Source: Rotaria sp. Silwood1 (lineage: Eukaryota; Rotifera; Eurotatoria; Philodinida; Philodinidae). Taken from it: 64,000 nt of DNA. A model generated the notes under the pieces. That model did not search any database. It worked only from the letters and a program-made list of their open reading frames with translations, and was not told the DNA's origin. The DNA lies in the NCBI GenBank assembly GCA_905250075.1, contig CAJNOP010000636.1, positions 58,854 to 122,853 on the forward strand, written 5' to 3'. Each line of letters opens with the position of its first letter. The first letter of the stretch is position 1. A program made the translations under genes and the position numbers. Positions 12,401-23,001 of this stretch are shown here, piece after piece.

Positions 12401-13393
12401 AGATTTTAACAAATAAAGTCTTCTGTGTAAATTGTAGAGCTTTTCATGCTGCATCTTGTGGTATATTTTGTTTTTTTGAATAGAATGTATTAGGTGATGA
12501 AAAGATGCAATGAATGATTCATGTAGAAAAAAATGATCTTTTTACAGCGTTGAAAATCAGTCGCACAGAATTTTACTTTGTTTGAAAACAAAAAGTGCAC
12601 AATTAAAATCAGCTTTACTTTGTAGATTGTAGAGCTTTTTGCGTTACATCTTGTGACATATTTTGTTTTTTTTTAAACAACATATTAAGTGATGAAAAGT
12701 TGAAATGCAAAATGCTACCGTTTAATCTGCCTCACCTGTTGTTTTTTTGAGAACCAAAAAAAGCATGTAACAAAACTTTCTTTATTGACGCTCTTACTTC
12801 TTAAGTTGAAACCTTTATTTTTGCACAATAAGTGTACTTTGAAATGCTCTTTAAAATGACTATTTATTTGTTGAAATTGCTCAAGTAGTTGCAAAGATAT
12901 ATCGATAGGAAAAATGCCGCGAACTTTTTTCCCATGCCTTAATAGGAAAGACCGAAGTTCATGCAATGTGATAGTCCTCTAAATATGAAAAAGGATTCTG
13001 TTGATCACTTTGCCAAATCATGAGTGGCATTGGTTGTCAACGTGGTAGAAAGTCATCCAATTTATCACTTACGTCAACAGATGATAAAATACTTCGATCG
13101 TGTTGATTATTCTCTAGAGGATCTGCTCCATATTGATGCATCAAATTGTGCTGCTGTAACGGTACTGTATTAGTATTGGCACTAGTCAACATTTGAATTA
13201 CACTTGTGTCGATGTTGACTCGACACAATGGACACTGCTGATGTTGTGCTTTCAAATTTAATGCAAGACATTGTAAATGAAACTTGTGATTACATGACAA
13301 TGTGAGAAGAGGTGAACCAGGTGCTAAAGCATTTAAACAAATGGAACAGTCGTCAGGCATTGTAGCTGACAAAGCGGAAGTAGTTGGTAACAT
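9456..13393 (-). CDS. RING-H2 / vWA / Vwaint protein, WAV3-like E3 ligase candidate
   Basis: Five exons join in consistent phase: 13393-13073, 12333-11900, 11824-11527, 10828-10489, 9973-9456, giving 636 residues. The first exon, from an ATG, carries a RING-H2 finger spaced C-x2-C-x14-C-x-H-x2-H-x2-C-x11-C-x2-C (starting DDCSICL), the zinc fold of ubiquitin ligases. Exons 2-3 hold a von Willebrand A domain with a complete metal-ion (MIDAS) site: DQSKS, the Thr of GSGTFIG, and LLLTDGED. Exons 4-5 hold the downstream beta region and a helical C-terminal segment with RVETAFVLRRAM, matching the Vwaint type. The order RING-vWA-Vwaint is that of the plant WAV3 ligase family. A substrate-ubiquitin ligase is inferred; the substrate is unknown. 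Donors are GTAAGT or GTGAGT. Intron 1 carries an inverted-repeat insertion (12350-12930). Confidence 0.85.
12350..12930. repeat. Inverted-repeat element in intron 1 of the RING-vWA gene
   Basis: About 65-70 bp at 12350-12418 (starting AAAAAAGTTCGCG) recurs inverted at 12862-12930 (ending CGCGAACTTTTTT), sharing CTATCGATAT, TCTTTGCAACTACT and AACAAATAAA with few mismatches. Inside is a direct repeat of about 73 bp at 12431-12503 and 12627-12700 (sharing ATTGTAGAGCTTTT and ATATTTTGTTTTTTT). No transposase frame. Non-autonomous DNA element suspected; no clear target duplication seen. Confidence 0.6.
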
Positions 13394-15265
13394 CTTCGCT
13401 ATGCTTAAATGTAATAGTAATATTTTTATGGTAAATACTAATAGTAGATATATTGTGTTTGTTGTCTTGCAAAAACAGGTCTAATTTTTTTCGCTTAGTT
13501 ATATGAATGAGTCAATAAACAGAATGCATTTCAACTTTTAGCAAGCAAGAAAATATAAAAGCATTATTTCATCCAATCAATAAATGTTGTCGAAAGATGT
13601 CCATTTATGTCGTTTTCTTTTTGAATAGTCAATAAAACAAATTCATACTACAACAAAAGGATGCAATTACTACTGATGTAAATGATGTGACACAATATCA
13701 ACTTTCATCCTATTTTACGCTACAATCCGTGGTTCGCTTTTACACATTATAATTTTCGATCAGTCTGGTTAATGAGTTATGTTTTGAACAAGTGGAAACG
13801 ATTTCTTTTTTTATCGGATGATTATTAACAGAAATATGTTGAACTTAATCGACGCACAGATCGATTTGACCATTAATCAGATGCTCAGGAATTGAATGTC
13901 TATGGAAATAAGAGATTTGCATTATTACCAAAGAGTAAATGTTCTAAAATGAAGTTCATACTCACAACTATTTGATCCAATGATATTTCGATGATCAAAG
14001 GGTAATTATCTTAGACAAATATTGAATCCTTTTTTCGGAAAAATCAAAGAATGCTTTTGCGAAATCATTCGTCCTAGTAGGAAATAGACATTAATGGAGA
14101 CTATATTTATATCAGTGAATTCTATTATAAATGTTCTTTGAATGTGCTTGAATTTTTTTTTGTAAAATTTTTCCCAGCAGATATTTTCAAATAACACAAA
14201 CTAAGGAATGAGAATGCTATTATAGGTAGAGAGGTAAAGTTTTAGAAAACTAAAAAATATCGTGTGAACGAATACATGAGAAAATACCAGTTTTCTTAAG
14301 CAAGAAAAGATATGCAAAAATATCATAGGCAACTTATCCTTACAGTCAATGTTCATAATACGAATAGCTATGTCGTAAGTGTCAAGAATTTTACTTTTTA
14401 TTATATAGTTTAATACGAATACAGAGGTCTCTTCATTTTTTTGAGCATAGAATTTTTTTCTGTATAAAATGATGCACAAACATCCAGCTATCTTGAGAAA
14501 TAAACAAGTAATTAGCAGCAGTTTGCGAATAATTGAACTTTTTCTAACTACATGTACGGCCCATATATAGAAAAAGTGTGAATTCTTTTAAAAGGTGCTT
14601 CTCTTTCTATTGCGTCGTTTCATTTATGAGTATTTGATAAAGTTAAGTGTTATATGATTCGAAGGAGGCTAAAACGCTCTATCTTTTGGCAAAAAAACTT
14701 CTTATTTTGAATTGAATTACTTCGTGGAGAAGACTTATATCATCTGTTTCATGAATTCTATCCTCACTCAATCAATTGATCAACATGTCTTTAGTTACAT
14801 TCGATTATCATCTTTGTTGAACTCATGGGCATTATGCGTAGATTATGAGAATTTGAATTGGAATATATCAAAGAACTTCGAATATGGTGATATTAAAACT
14901 TTTACGAATAAAATGCAAACAAATAAATTTCTTCGTAGAAAAATGTCGATGAAAAGATATGGGGAGATGAGCGTCTGTTTAATTAAAATCTGAAGGTTGA
15001 GTTGCCTCTTTTTTTTCTAGTTACATCACTATCTTGTCTTCTTCAATCGATCAGAAAACGCAAACAAGTTCTCTTTGAAAAATGCTGCTCGCTAACTATC
15101 CAATGCTGAATTGGCCTGTCATTTTATTTGCAGAACGATACATATGTCAACCAACTATGTCTTATCATTTTAGTGTAACCGATGGATATCACGTTTCAAG
15201 AGCGACAAGTAGATAAGAACCATAAGCAAAAGCAATCTAACTTGTCTTGCTAGTTATTTATCAAC
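13394..15265. other. Intergenic between RING-vWA and GH172 genes
   Basis: The flanking genes are transcribed divergently, so both promoters should lie here. No repeat or conserved coding segment was recognised. A 93-codon plus-strand frame at 14712 shows no motif. Confidence 0.5.
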
Positions 15266-16428
15266 ATGCATGTCTGGTTCTTGTTAGTAGTATCTGCGGT
15301 AGCTCTACAAGCTCAAGATATAAAAACATTTGGTATTGGTCGTGCCTCTCAGTGGCTGTATCCGAATGAGGTACATCTTTGCGGCGAAGAGTTTCTTATG
15401 ATCGAAATTGAAGATATGACACTTTTCTAGACCGAAATCTTCAATCATACACTTGCTTCTGATTCATCATGGGGTGTTCTCACGCATTTTTGGGCGTCAG
15501 GTGATCCGGGTAAACTTGTTCTTCACTCGTTCTTTTGAATTGTTAAGAGAAATACTGTTTGTCTTATTTTCTAGCGATCGATCTTTCGACTTTTTCGTAC
15601 TATATCGATGGTGAAAGTATTCCATCCATTCAATTCGTAAGTTATATGTTAGTTGGAGCTGGTTTTAATGATCAGACCGCACCTTGGGGTACGAAATGGA
15701 TGGGTAAAGGAGCAAAAGGTGGTGGTTGGTACAATAATTTGTAAGTAGATGCTCTATTTGATCTTTGATTTTATAAATTCTCGTCATACTCCAGTCGAGT
15801 TCCATTTCAAAAATCTATTCGAGTTACTGGCCAGTTACCCACTGGTATAACCACTAGAAAAAGGATCTGGATCATTGTACGTGGCACGGAAAATCTACCT
15901 ACTGCATTTCATGGCTTTCAACTTCCAACCAATGCACGTTTAAATTTACATAAAATCGAAAATAAAACTTATGATCCATTCGCATGGATCCGCGTGGTAG
16001 ACATTCCAACTGGTCAGGGTCTTCTTCTTTCACATAGTTTAGCGGTTATCAGTGGAAATCTGGAATTTCTCGAAGGTTGTTATCATGCTTATCCAGATTA
16101 TGACGAGGCATTTCCCGGCGTAATCATCTCGACGGGTACGGAAGATTATTTTGATAGTGCTTTTTATTTCGATGGTGGACAATTTCATTTCGAAGTCTCG
16201 GGTTTTACACACTTTCGACAAGTATCTAATAGTTCGTTGGAATGGTCTGCTTATCGTATGCATGATCTCGATCCAATCTTTTTTAATAATGGTTTTCGTT
16301 TTGAATGGAGAAATGGTGATGTTCTCGATGATCGTGGTTTTAAATGTCTTGTCTACCAAGATGGAAATGCCATTGGATCGCCGACGCAATCGATTGTTAC
16401 CTCGTATGCATGGATTTATACTTGGTAG
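15266..16428 (+). CDS. Secreted DUF2961 / GH172-type glycoside hydrolase
   Basis: Four exons (15266-15370, 15431-15509, 15575-15740, 15795-16428) join in phase to 327 residues. It opens with a signal peptide (MHVWFLLVVSAVALQAQ). The body shows DUF2961 hallmarks: IGRASQWLYPNE, YYIDGES, KSIRVT, GCYHAYPD, the signature STGTEDYFDSAFYF with Glu about residue 233, then WSAYRMHDLDPI. DUF2961 is CAZy family GH172, whose characterised members act on fructofuranose and arabinofuranose linkages as hexameric jelly-roll enzymes; the Glu of GTEDYF belongs to the active-site region. An extracellular or lumenal sugar-cleaving role is inferred; the substrate cannot be told. Introns are 60-65 bp with clean GT..AG, so it is a genuine eukaryotic gene and not contamination. 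The family is mainly bacterial and fungal, so horizontal acquisition is plausible but untested. Confidence 0.85.
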
Positions 16429-16640
16429 AAGAAAAAATGACCATTTTTTTTAAATTTTCATTTAAATTTATTCGCATGAAACAGCAGTAGAATAAAAGAA
16501 TTTTGAATTGATTGAAAGGAAAAAAAGAATATTCGCTCCTAAATATGCCTGTCAACTAGCTTAGAATCATAGAAAAAGTCTTGGTTTTTATATCAATCAA
16601 TATTGATTCTCGACAATAACTGAACCGAGAGAGAATGTGA

Positions 16641-16732
16641 GTATGGGATATTGGTGTATTGGCATGTGTATGAGTGGGTGTGAGGGTGAGTATGGTTTAA
16701 GAAAAAGATCACATTCCACACCCACACCCTCT
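16641..16732. repeat. G-rich/C-rich hairpin cassette
   Basis: G-rich block with GTGTATGAGTGGGTGTGAGG to about 16690, spacer TTTAAGAAAAAGATCAC, then CCACACCCACACCCTC to about 16731. It lies between the GH172 gene and the convergent ARH gene, in an otherwise featureless 600-bp spacer. Confidence 0.65.
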
Positions 16733-17045
16733 TTGGAAGCCACGAAAATCAATCATATCTCATAAGATCTTTCTATACGCATTTGAACTTCTTTGAATTG
16801 GATATTTAGATAAAAATTATCCTCATCCGTTTAGTCGAATTTTCTGGAGTTCTTCTACAACCGAATTTCGACATTAACTAGAAAGTTATTTTATTTATGA
16901 TACGTAGAATGTTTGATACAATTATGTATTTTCTTTCAACAGATTAGAAAACAAAACATATTTTTGAAGTTATATGTGTTATTTCTTGCCGATTGAAATT
17001 CAAAAAAGCCAACTTTATAATTAGTTGAATTACCAACACTTGTTA

Positions 17046-18533
17046 TCAGTAACGCTGATAATAGTGGTGTTGGCGCGAATAATACGGATAATTGTAACCA
17101 TCGAATGATTTTGGAGTTGTGCGATGGCTGGGTAAACGTGTCGTGAACATTTCATCATGAAATGGCGGGCTCCAGTTCGTATTGTAACTAGTATCGACGA
17201 GATAAGGATCACGGTAAGTATTTTTCGGTTGACTCCATTCAATCGGTACACTGTGTGACACAGTCGGATGTAGGTAATAGCCGGTTACACCAATAGCAGA
17301 CGTATTCTGGTGTATTCTATTGTTCAAAGATGTTGTGAAATCTAACTTTTGATGTTGTCTTTGAGGATTTGTAGCAGGTATTGGCTTTTGTACAATCACT
17401 TTTTGTGATTGTTGTTGACTATGAGATTGCTGTTTTCCGAGAAAATGTAACCAATGACCAATACTAGTAATCAGTTGATTAGCATAGAGCTGTTGTCGCC
17501 AATTTTCTGGAATACTTTGATAACCATAATAAGCACCAGCCAACTGACCATAGATGGCTGCTGTAGTGTCAGTGTCATCTCCTAGCTTGATAACATCAAG
17601 AACTCCCTTCTTGAATGAGTTCTGATCGTAAAAAAATGCCCACAGAGCGGCTTCCAGCGCGCTCACTATATATCCCTTGCCACGAATTCCATCATCATAT
17701 CCATGAGGCCGCTTGTAGGAACCTTGAGCCACCCGTAGAATTTCTGGGTGGAGACTTTCCGACCCGAACCAATGTCGATGATTTTTATAAAACTCATTAC
17801 TTAGCAGACTGGTTTTGGGCTCACCATGGACAGCCGCGACGATCAATGCTGCATAGTATCGGCAAGCATCGGACGCTTTGATATCTCCATGAGTCAATGT
17901 AGCACTGCGCCCAGCATAACTAACGGCTTCGAGGGGTGAACGAAAATAAAAGAGTGGTACAGGAGCGAGACGCATTAGAGCTCCATTTCCAGCGACATCC
18001 GATGAACTACAGTCGCAACTGAAGTCTTTTACGTACAGAACTTTCTCCAGTGGAAGCCGATCGACTTCTTCCTCAGTTGTGCAATAATAGAAATTCTTCA
18101 AAAGTATTTGACGGCGACTGAATTCATCAAGCGCTTGACGAGTAGCACTGCCAATATCAAAACAGTGACCAGTGGATGAGAGGAAACCGTATTTGTACCA
18201 CCATTTATAACGAACCATTTGATCATAGGGATCAAAACGCCGTTTAGTAATTAGTGATGAAGCGAGACATAGACTCATGGATGTATCATCTGTCCATTGT
18301 CCTGCATCAAGACCCCATGTACCTCCTCTTTGCATGTCAGTAACAGGATGATGTAGAAGGTAAGCATGTGGGCGAAATTCGACACTGGCTCCCAGTGCAT
18401 CACCGATGGCTAATCCGAGAAGAGAGCCAACCACTCGATCAAGAGTGTTTTCGTTTGCTGAAAAATCGTCTGGAAATGTAACTTTAATCTGATGTGGAAG
18501 CACATGATCGTAAGGAGAAGGAAATATAATCAT
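17046..18533 (-). CDS. ADP-ribosylglycohydrolase (DraG/ARH family) with Gln/His/Tyr-rich tail
   Basis: Intronless, 495 residues from an ATG at 18533. Residues about 28-365 form an ADP-ribosylglycohydrolase domain: GSLLGLAIGDALGA, the Mg-binding WTDDTS near residues 80-85, GNGALMRLAPV, the THGD motif, and the second metal motif GDDTDTTAAIYGQLAG near residue 317. Such enzymes hydrolyse ADP-ribose from arginine, serine or nucleic-acid acceptors using two Mg ions; all metal ligands I can check are present. Residues about 366-495 are a low-complexity extension rich in Q, H, S and Y, absent from typical family members of about 300-350 residues. An 860-bp transposon lies 57 bp upstream of the start codon, inside what should be the promoter or 5' UTR. 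Acceptor specificity cannot be told. Confidence 0.9.
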   Translation of the reverse strand: MIIFPSPYDHVLPHQIKVTFPDDFSANENTLDRVVGSLLGLAIGDALGASVEFRPHAYLLHHPVTDMQRGGTWGLDAGQWTDDTSMSLCLASSLITKRRFDPYDQMVRYKWWYKYGFLSSTGHCFDIGSATRQALDEFSRRQILLKNFYYCTTEEEVDRLPLEKVLYVKDFSCDCSSSDVAGNGALMRLAPVPLFYFRSPLEAVSYAGRSATLTHGDIKASDACRYYAALIVAAVHGEPKTSLLSNEFYKNHRHWFGSESLHPEILRVAQGSYKRPHGYDDGIRGKGYIVSALEAALWAFFYDQNSFKKGVLDVIKLGDDTDTTAAIYGQLAGAYYGYQSIPENWRQQLYANQLITSIGHWLHFLGKQQSHSQQQSQKVIVQKPIPATNPQRQHQKLDFTTSLNNRIHQNTSAIGVTGYYLHPTVSHSVPIEWSQPKNTYRDPYLVDTSYNTNWSPPFHDEMFTTRLPSHRTTPKSFDGYNYPYYSRQHHYYQRY

Positions 18534-18597
18534 TTAGATGGTGCTAAAAAAAAAACAAAATCTAAAAGAGAAAAGTACAGGTACATGTGGTGTACTG

Positions 18598-19457
18598 CAG
18601 AGTTGGAACCGGGTAGGTTTTTTCTGTCCAGTCCGGTCCGGCCAGCAATTGACCGGGTGAATTTTACAGCCAAACTGGCAAAAATCCGGTGAAAATAACC
18701 GACTGTAAAAGTATCTGTTCACATAAAATGTTGGCGAAGGGGGAATTGAATATTCACATGCAGAAATCCGAACTAGGGGTGATCAATTTACATTTACGAA
18801 AAATTTTTAAATCCAAACATAAATTTTAAAAAGTTTTATTTATTTTGAATTTAAATTGGATTTACATAAATTTAAATTTTGTAAAATTATTTAAATTTAT
18901 GTAAATCCAATTTAAAATAAATATAAATTAACAGCAAATCGACACTCCTAGTCCGAACTGGAAATAAAAATTGGAACTAGAACTCTTCCTTCATATTTTA
19001 TAGCAGGGTGCATCGACTTGCCGAGCCCAACATCGATACAAATTAGCTATTCAGATCAAATCTGTTTTTCATCTTAATTTCAAAAAAGAAAAAAAGGCAA
19101 GTTTATAATAAATCTAACACAAAAACGTAAATATTTATTTTTCTTGGTTCAGGCAGCTGCCTAAATAGAACAAGAGAATAAATATTTGATCAAGATTAAA
19201 TTGAGTGATATACGAGAAAGAAATCGATAGAAATATAAAGAGAACAATCAATCGTTTATAGTCAAGTTGAAGACAAGATATCTATTCAGTTTTTTGCAAA
19301 TACATTCTTCTGACTTGCAAATATCATAACAAAACCGTTTTCACTAGAGAAAATTCTTGGGTGCAAGCAACAATTTTGTAATGATGAACTGGCAAAAATT
19401 CGGTCCTGCCCGGTCCGGCCGGATCGGAGCCGGATTGTCGGACCGGTTCCACCTCTG
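18598..19457. mobile_element. hAT-type non-autonomous DNA transposon
   Basis: 860 bp bounded by terminal inverted repeats CAGAGTTGGAACCGG (left) and the complement of CAGAGGTGGAACCGG (right), 14 of 15 matching. It is flanked by a perfect 8-bp duplication GTGTACTG at 18590-18597 and 19458-19465. Ends starting CAG and an 8-bp duplication are hAT hallmarks. GC-rich subterminal blocks (CCGGTCCGGCC on both sides) contrast with an AT-rich interior that contains another insertion (18773-18951). No transposase is encoded. Confidence 0.85.
18773..18951. mobile_element. Nested hairpin MITE inside the hAT-type element
   Basis: About 179 bp beginning CTAGGGGTG and ending CACTCCTAG. TCCGAACT occurs at 18767-18774 and at 18952-18959, so a 6-8 bp target duplication is visible depending on where the ends are placed. 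The interior is an AT-rich palindrome around TTTAAATTGGATTTACATAA and its complement (about 18850-18915). Confidence 0.65.
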
Positions 19458-19465
19458 GTGTACTG

Positions 19466-21231
19466 ACTACATGATACGCAGTTATTATTTATACTGATAA
19501 GGCAACACAAAAATATTGTACAAGATACAGCTTTTCTCATTGAAAATGACAACAGTTTTAAAGATTAAGGTTTTCTGTTCTACTTGTAAATGTATAAAGG
19601 GAATTTTACTCAGCAATGCAATATGTGCCTCGCTAATAGGTTATGTATTGGATATGTCAGATTTCTAATCGAGAACGGTACAAGAATGTTTTCTTTTGTA
19701 GATTGATAAGTGGAACTAAACGACTTGTATTTATTTTTGGCATCCACATTGGAAAAGACCGAGAAGCAACACAATATGAAAGAAATAATCCCACAAATTC
19801 GAAGCATCCCTTTTATTCACCATAGATGCATATTCATAGCTCATCGGGAGTAACCATTGTGCTCCTATAATCGCCACAACTGACTGTTTCGGAACTGCTG
19901 ATAATATATTCACTACTTACAACAATAAAAAAATTATCATGAAGTTTTAGTATTATAAAATAACTGACTAGTTTCAATTTAGTGATAACTATCTCGTTTT
20001 TAGTTACTACACATCTAGTAATTTCAATAGGCTGAATGAAATTAACGGCAAGTGTCGTCCGACTTTCGCTTTCATTATATTTACACATCGTGTTCATCAG
20101 TATGAAAATAGAGAAAACTATAGCGGTGTACTATTCGTACCAGGTGAACTATTTTTAATAAATTTTATTGAGATTTACATACATTATCTTCTTATTGGTA
20201 GCGCATTCTGTCTTCTCTAAATATTCGAATTGTGCTACAAGAACACGAAAAGAACCCGAATTAATAGTTACAAAACATTTTCGCGCAGCCGCAAGAGAAA
20301 CAGTTGCGCCTAGATGAATGCACAGTAGTGTACTGTCTATGATTGCCCTAAATATGCATTTTATCAAAAGTATATCATATGAAATTTTTTTTTTATAGCT
20401 ATTCTGCTATAGTTATTTGCTCTTATTACAGTGTATTGTAAGAATTTTTCAAAGTGTTTACCTTACTTTGATAGAAGTAATGCAAGAAAAATGAATTCGG
20501 TGACAATTCAATATAGCATTGGCAGCAGGCGCTGTCTAACAAAAATTCAAAATAATTGAATACCTTCTTTAGAGAATGATTTGCGACAATCAGGGTGTTT
20601 TATTTTGCTCGATGTTGTTGTCAATCATAACGGCAATGTTAGTAGTATATATTAAAAAGAAGAAATTGAAGGTTTGTGTATGAAAAAAGGAAGAAAGAAA
20701 AAATCAAAAACTGAAAGCGAATAAAAAATAATAGACACGCAAGTGGTCGTGGCATTACTAATCGATTTTTTTATACCTTACGGCAATAAAATAAATATTT
20801 TTGTCTCTTCTTGCTTAATCGAACTCTATTCAATATAATAGTGCCAAACTTAATAAATGAATTCAAATCAAGTTTCAATGGTCTGTGTTTCTATAGCACT
20901 CACATCATCAGTGATGTGTATGTTTGAAAGTTAATATTTGAAAATTGAAACTTGAATTGGCTTTAAATTTCAAGTGTGACATATATGTTTAATTTACACA
21001 TAATACTAAGTTAAAACTTAATCAAATATAAATTGAAAGAATACATTCATAAATAAAAATATATCAATTAATACATAAGATAAATTATTTTGCTTTTCTG
21101 TAAAAGAAAAATATTTAAACTAAATGCGTATATGTCATGCTATTGAAAATGATTCATGATAAATAATGATTTTCATCATAGAAAATTTTTCTCCTTGAAT
21201 GAAATCCAATATAAAAAAAACAAAACTAAGT
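19466..21231. other. Non-coding or degenerate stretch
   Basis: Short minus-strand frames around 19834-20367 have a few cysteine-bearing segments that look weakly exon-like, but they do not join in phase and no motif is recognisable. Nothing is called. Confidence 0.4.
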
Positions 21232-22214
21232 ACTACTATCGGAATTTTAAAAGAAGGCAGGTGGAAAAAACTTTATAACTTTCGAACGAAATGTCATAGC
21301 GACCTGCGGTTTTCAGTAATCGATAGAAGATTATAGGGAACACATTTTTATATAAAAACCAAGGTTTAAATGATCAGTGATTGTGAGGTCACTGAAAGAG
21401 TAGACCCGTTATTTGGTGAAATATCAGCAGAACAAGCTGAAATTTTCAGCATATATAGCCCCACCTGTAGCCCAATCTTTCTTAAAAATATCATCGATAA
21501 ATCTTATAATGACGAGGAATGGTGAGCCAATCATCATCTGGTCTTACATAAGGCTCTCATTCATTCAATATATTAGGAAATGGCCTCAATTTTTGACTGA
21601 ATAAATATCATAATCTAGACTTCACATCTATGCAATTATATCATAGTTTGATTATATGAACGAGAAGAGACGGTGAAAATATTACTAAGTTCTACATTTC
21701 TCTTGAGAAAGTTGGGAAGATTTGTTTTAAAATACTTACTGTATGAAAATCATTTCTTCGTCGAATTTTGGCTATTTCCGTACATTTCTACGACCAAAGG
21801 AGGATGCTATTGCATAGATATGAAGTCTAGATTATGATATTTATTCAGTCAAGAATTGAGGTCATTTCGTAATATATTGAGTGAATGAGAGCCTTATGTA
21901 AAACCAGATGATGATTAGCTCACCATTTCTCGTCATTATAAGATTTATCGATGATATTTTTAAGAAAGATTGGGCTACAGGTGGGGCTATATATGCTGAA
22001 AATTTCAGCTTGTTCTGCTGATATTTCACCAAATAACGGACCTACTCTTTCAGTGACCTCACAATCACTGATCATTTAAACCTTGGTTTTTATATAAAAA
22101 TGTGTCCCCTATAATCTTCTATCGATTGCTGAAAACCACAGGTCGCTATGACATTTCGTTCGAAAGTTATAAGCTTTTTTTCCACCTGCCTTCTTTTAAA
22201 ATTCCAATAGTAGT
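21232..22214. repeat. Long near-perfect palindrome (fold-back element)
   Basis: Left arm 21232-21636 recurs inverted at 21809-22214, roughly 96% identical by eye, around a 172-bp loop. Outer ends are ACTACTAT / ATAGTAGT. The arms contain CTTTCGAACGAAATGTCATA and GTGATTGTGAGGTCACTGAA. No coding frame spans an arm. No target duplication was seen. Confidence 0.85.
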
Positions 22215-22318
22215 TTTCTCAAATATTATCATATGATTAATTCTTTCACTGTCATTGACGCATATATGCGTCAGAAGACTTATCTTCGTGTGAACTCAAT
22301 TAATCATTCATAAAATAT

Positions 22319-22355
22319 GGGTGGAGATGTCGCCTTCCATCTTCACCTGCACCCA
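22319..22355. repeat. G-rich/C-rich hairpin cassette, short
   Basis: GGTGGAGATG at 22319-22328, a 13-bp spacer, then CTTCACCTGCACCCA. Same left-G, right-C order as the others; arms of about 10-13 bp. Confidence 0.5.
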
Positions 22356-23001
22356 ATACCAAAATCTCGAATCTATGACGGGACATGAAAACAACATTAT
22401 TTTTCGTTAACTTTTCATCAGTCTTTAATACAATATCTATTGCTTTTCAGTTAATACAAAGTTCAGCTTGTTTCCTAATTACTAATTTGTGACATACATA
22501 ATGAAAAAATATGCTTTTTTTGCTACATTTGACATTTCAACCAATTTTCAAGTTTTATAATTTTCATAAACGACAAGTCTAGCTTATTGCTGTGCTTCGC
22601 ATTAAGTTCGCCCTACAGACTTAGCTCATGTATTATGTAGTTTTGTTCTTATTAAATGGAGAAAAAAGAAGATATGCCTATAATGGTAAATCCATCAAAT
22701 TTATTAGAAGTATTGAAATCTCATTTTCTAACAGTTTATTTATCTACATACGTGTATTTTTTCTTCAACAAAGACTTGACATTTTCTGTAATAGATATAC
22801 ACTTTTGAAAAGTTCGAATAATGTTTTCTTCTTTTTTTTTTATTACTGAAAATGAGAGAAAAAAAAAGCAAACAACAAAATGTATAATACATTGATAAAG
22901 ATATTTAAAAAAATACCGACAAAAGAGCTCGTCACAAGACTAAAAAAAAGAAGAAAATATTGCTGTTGCCTTTTCTATTTTGCACCGTATTAATTATTTA
23001 A

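Noticed and set aside
12715-12966. 83-codon minus-strand frame inside the RING-vWA gene
   Set aside because: It runs through the inverted-repeat element in intron 1 and interrupts a good exon 1 to exon 2 join.
19834-20367. Short minus-strand frames with cysteine-bearing segments, possible CUB-like remnant
   Set aside because: The pieces do not join in compatible phases through plausible splice sites, and the resemblance is too weak to name.
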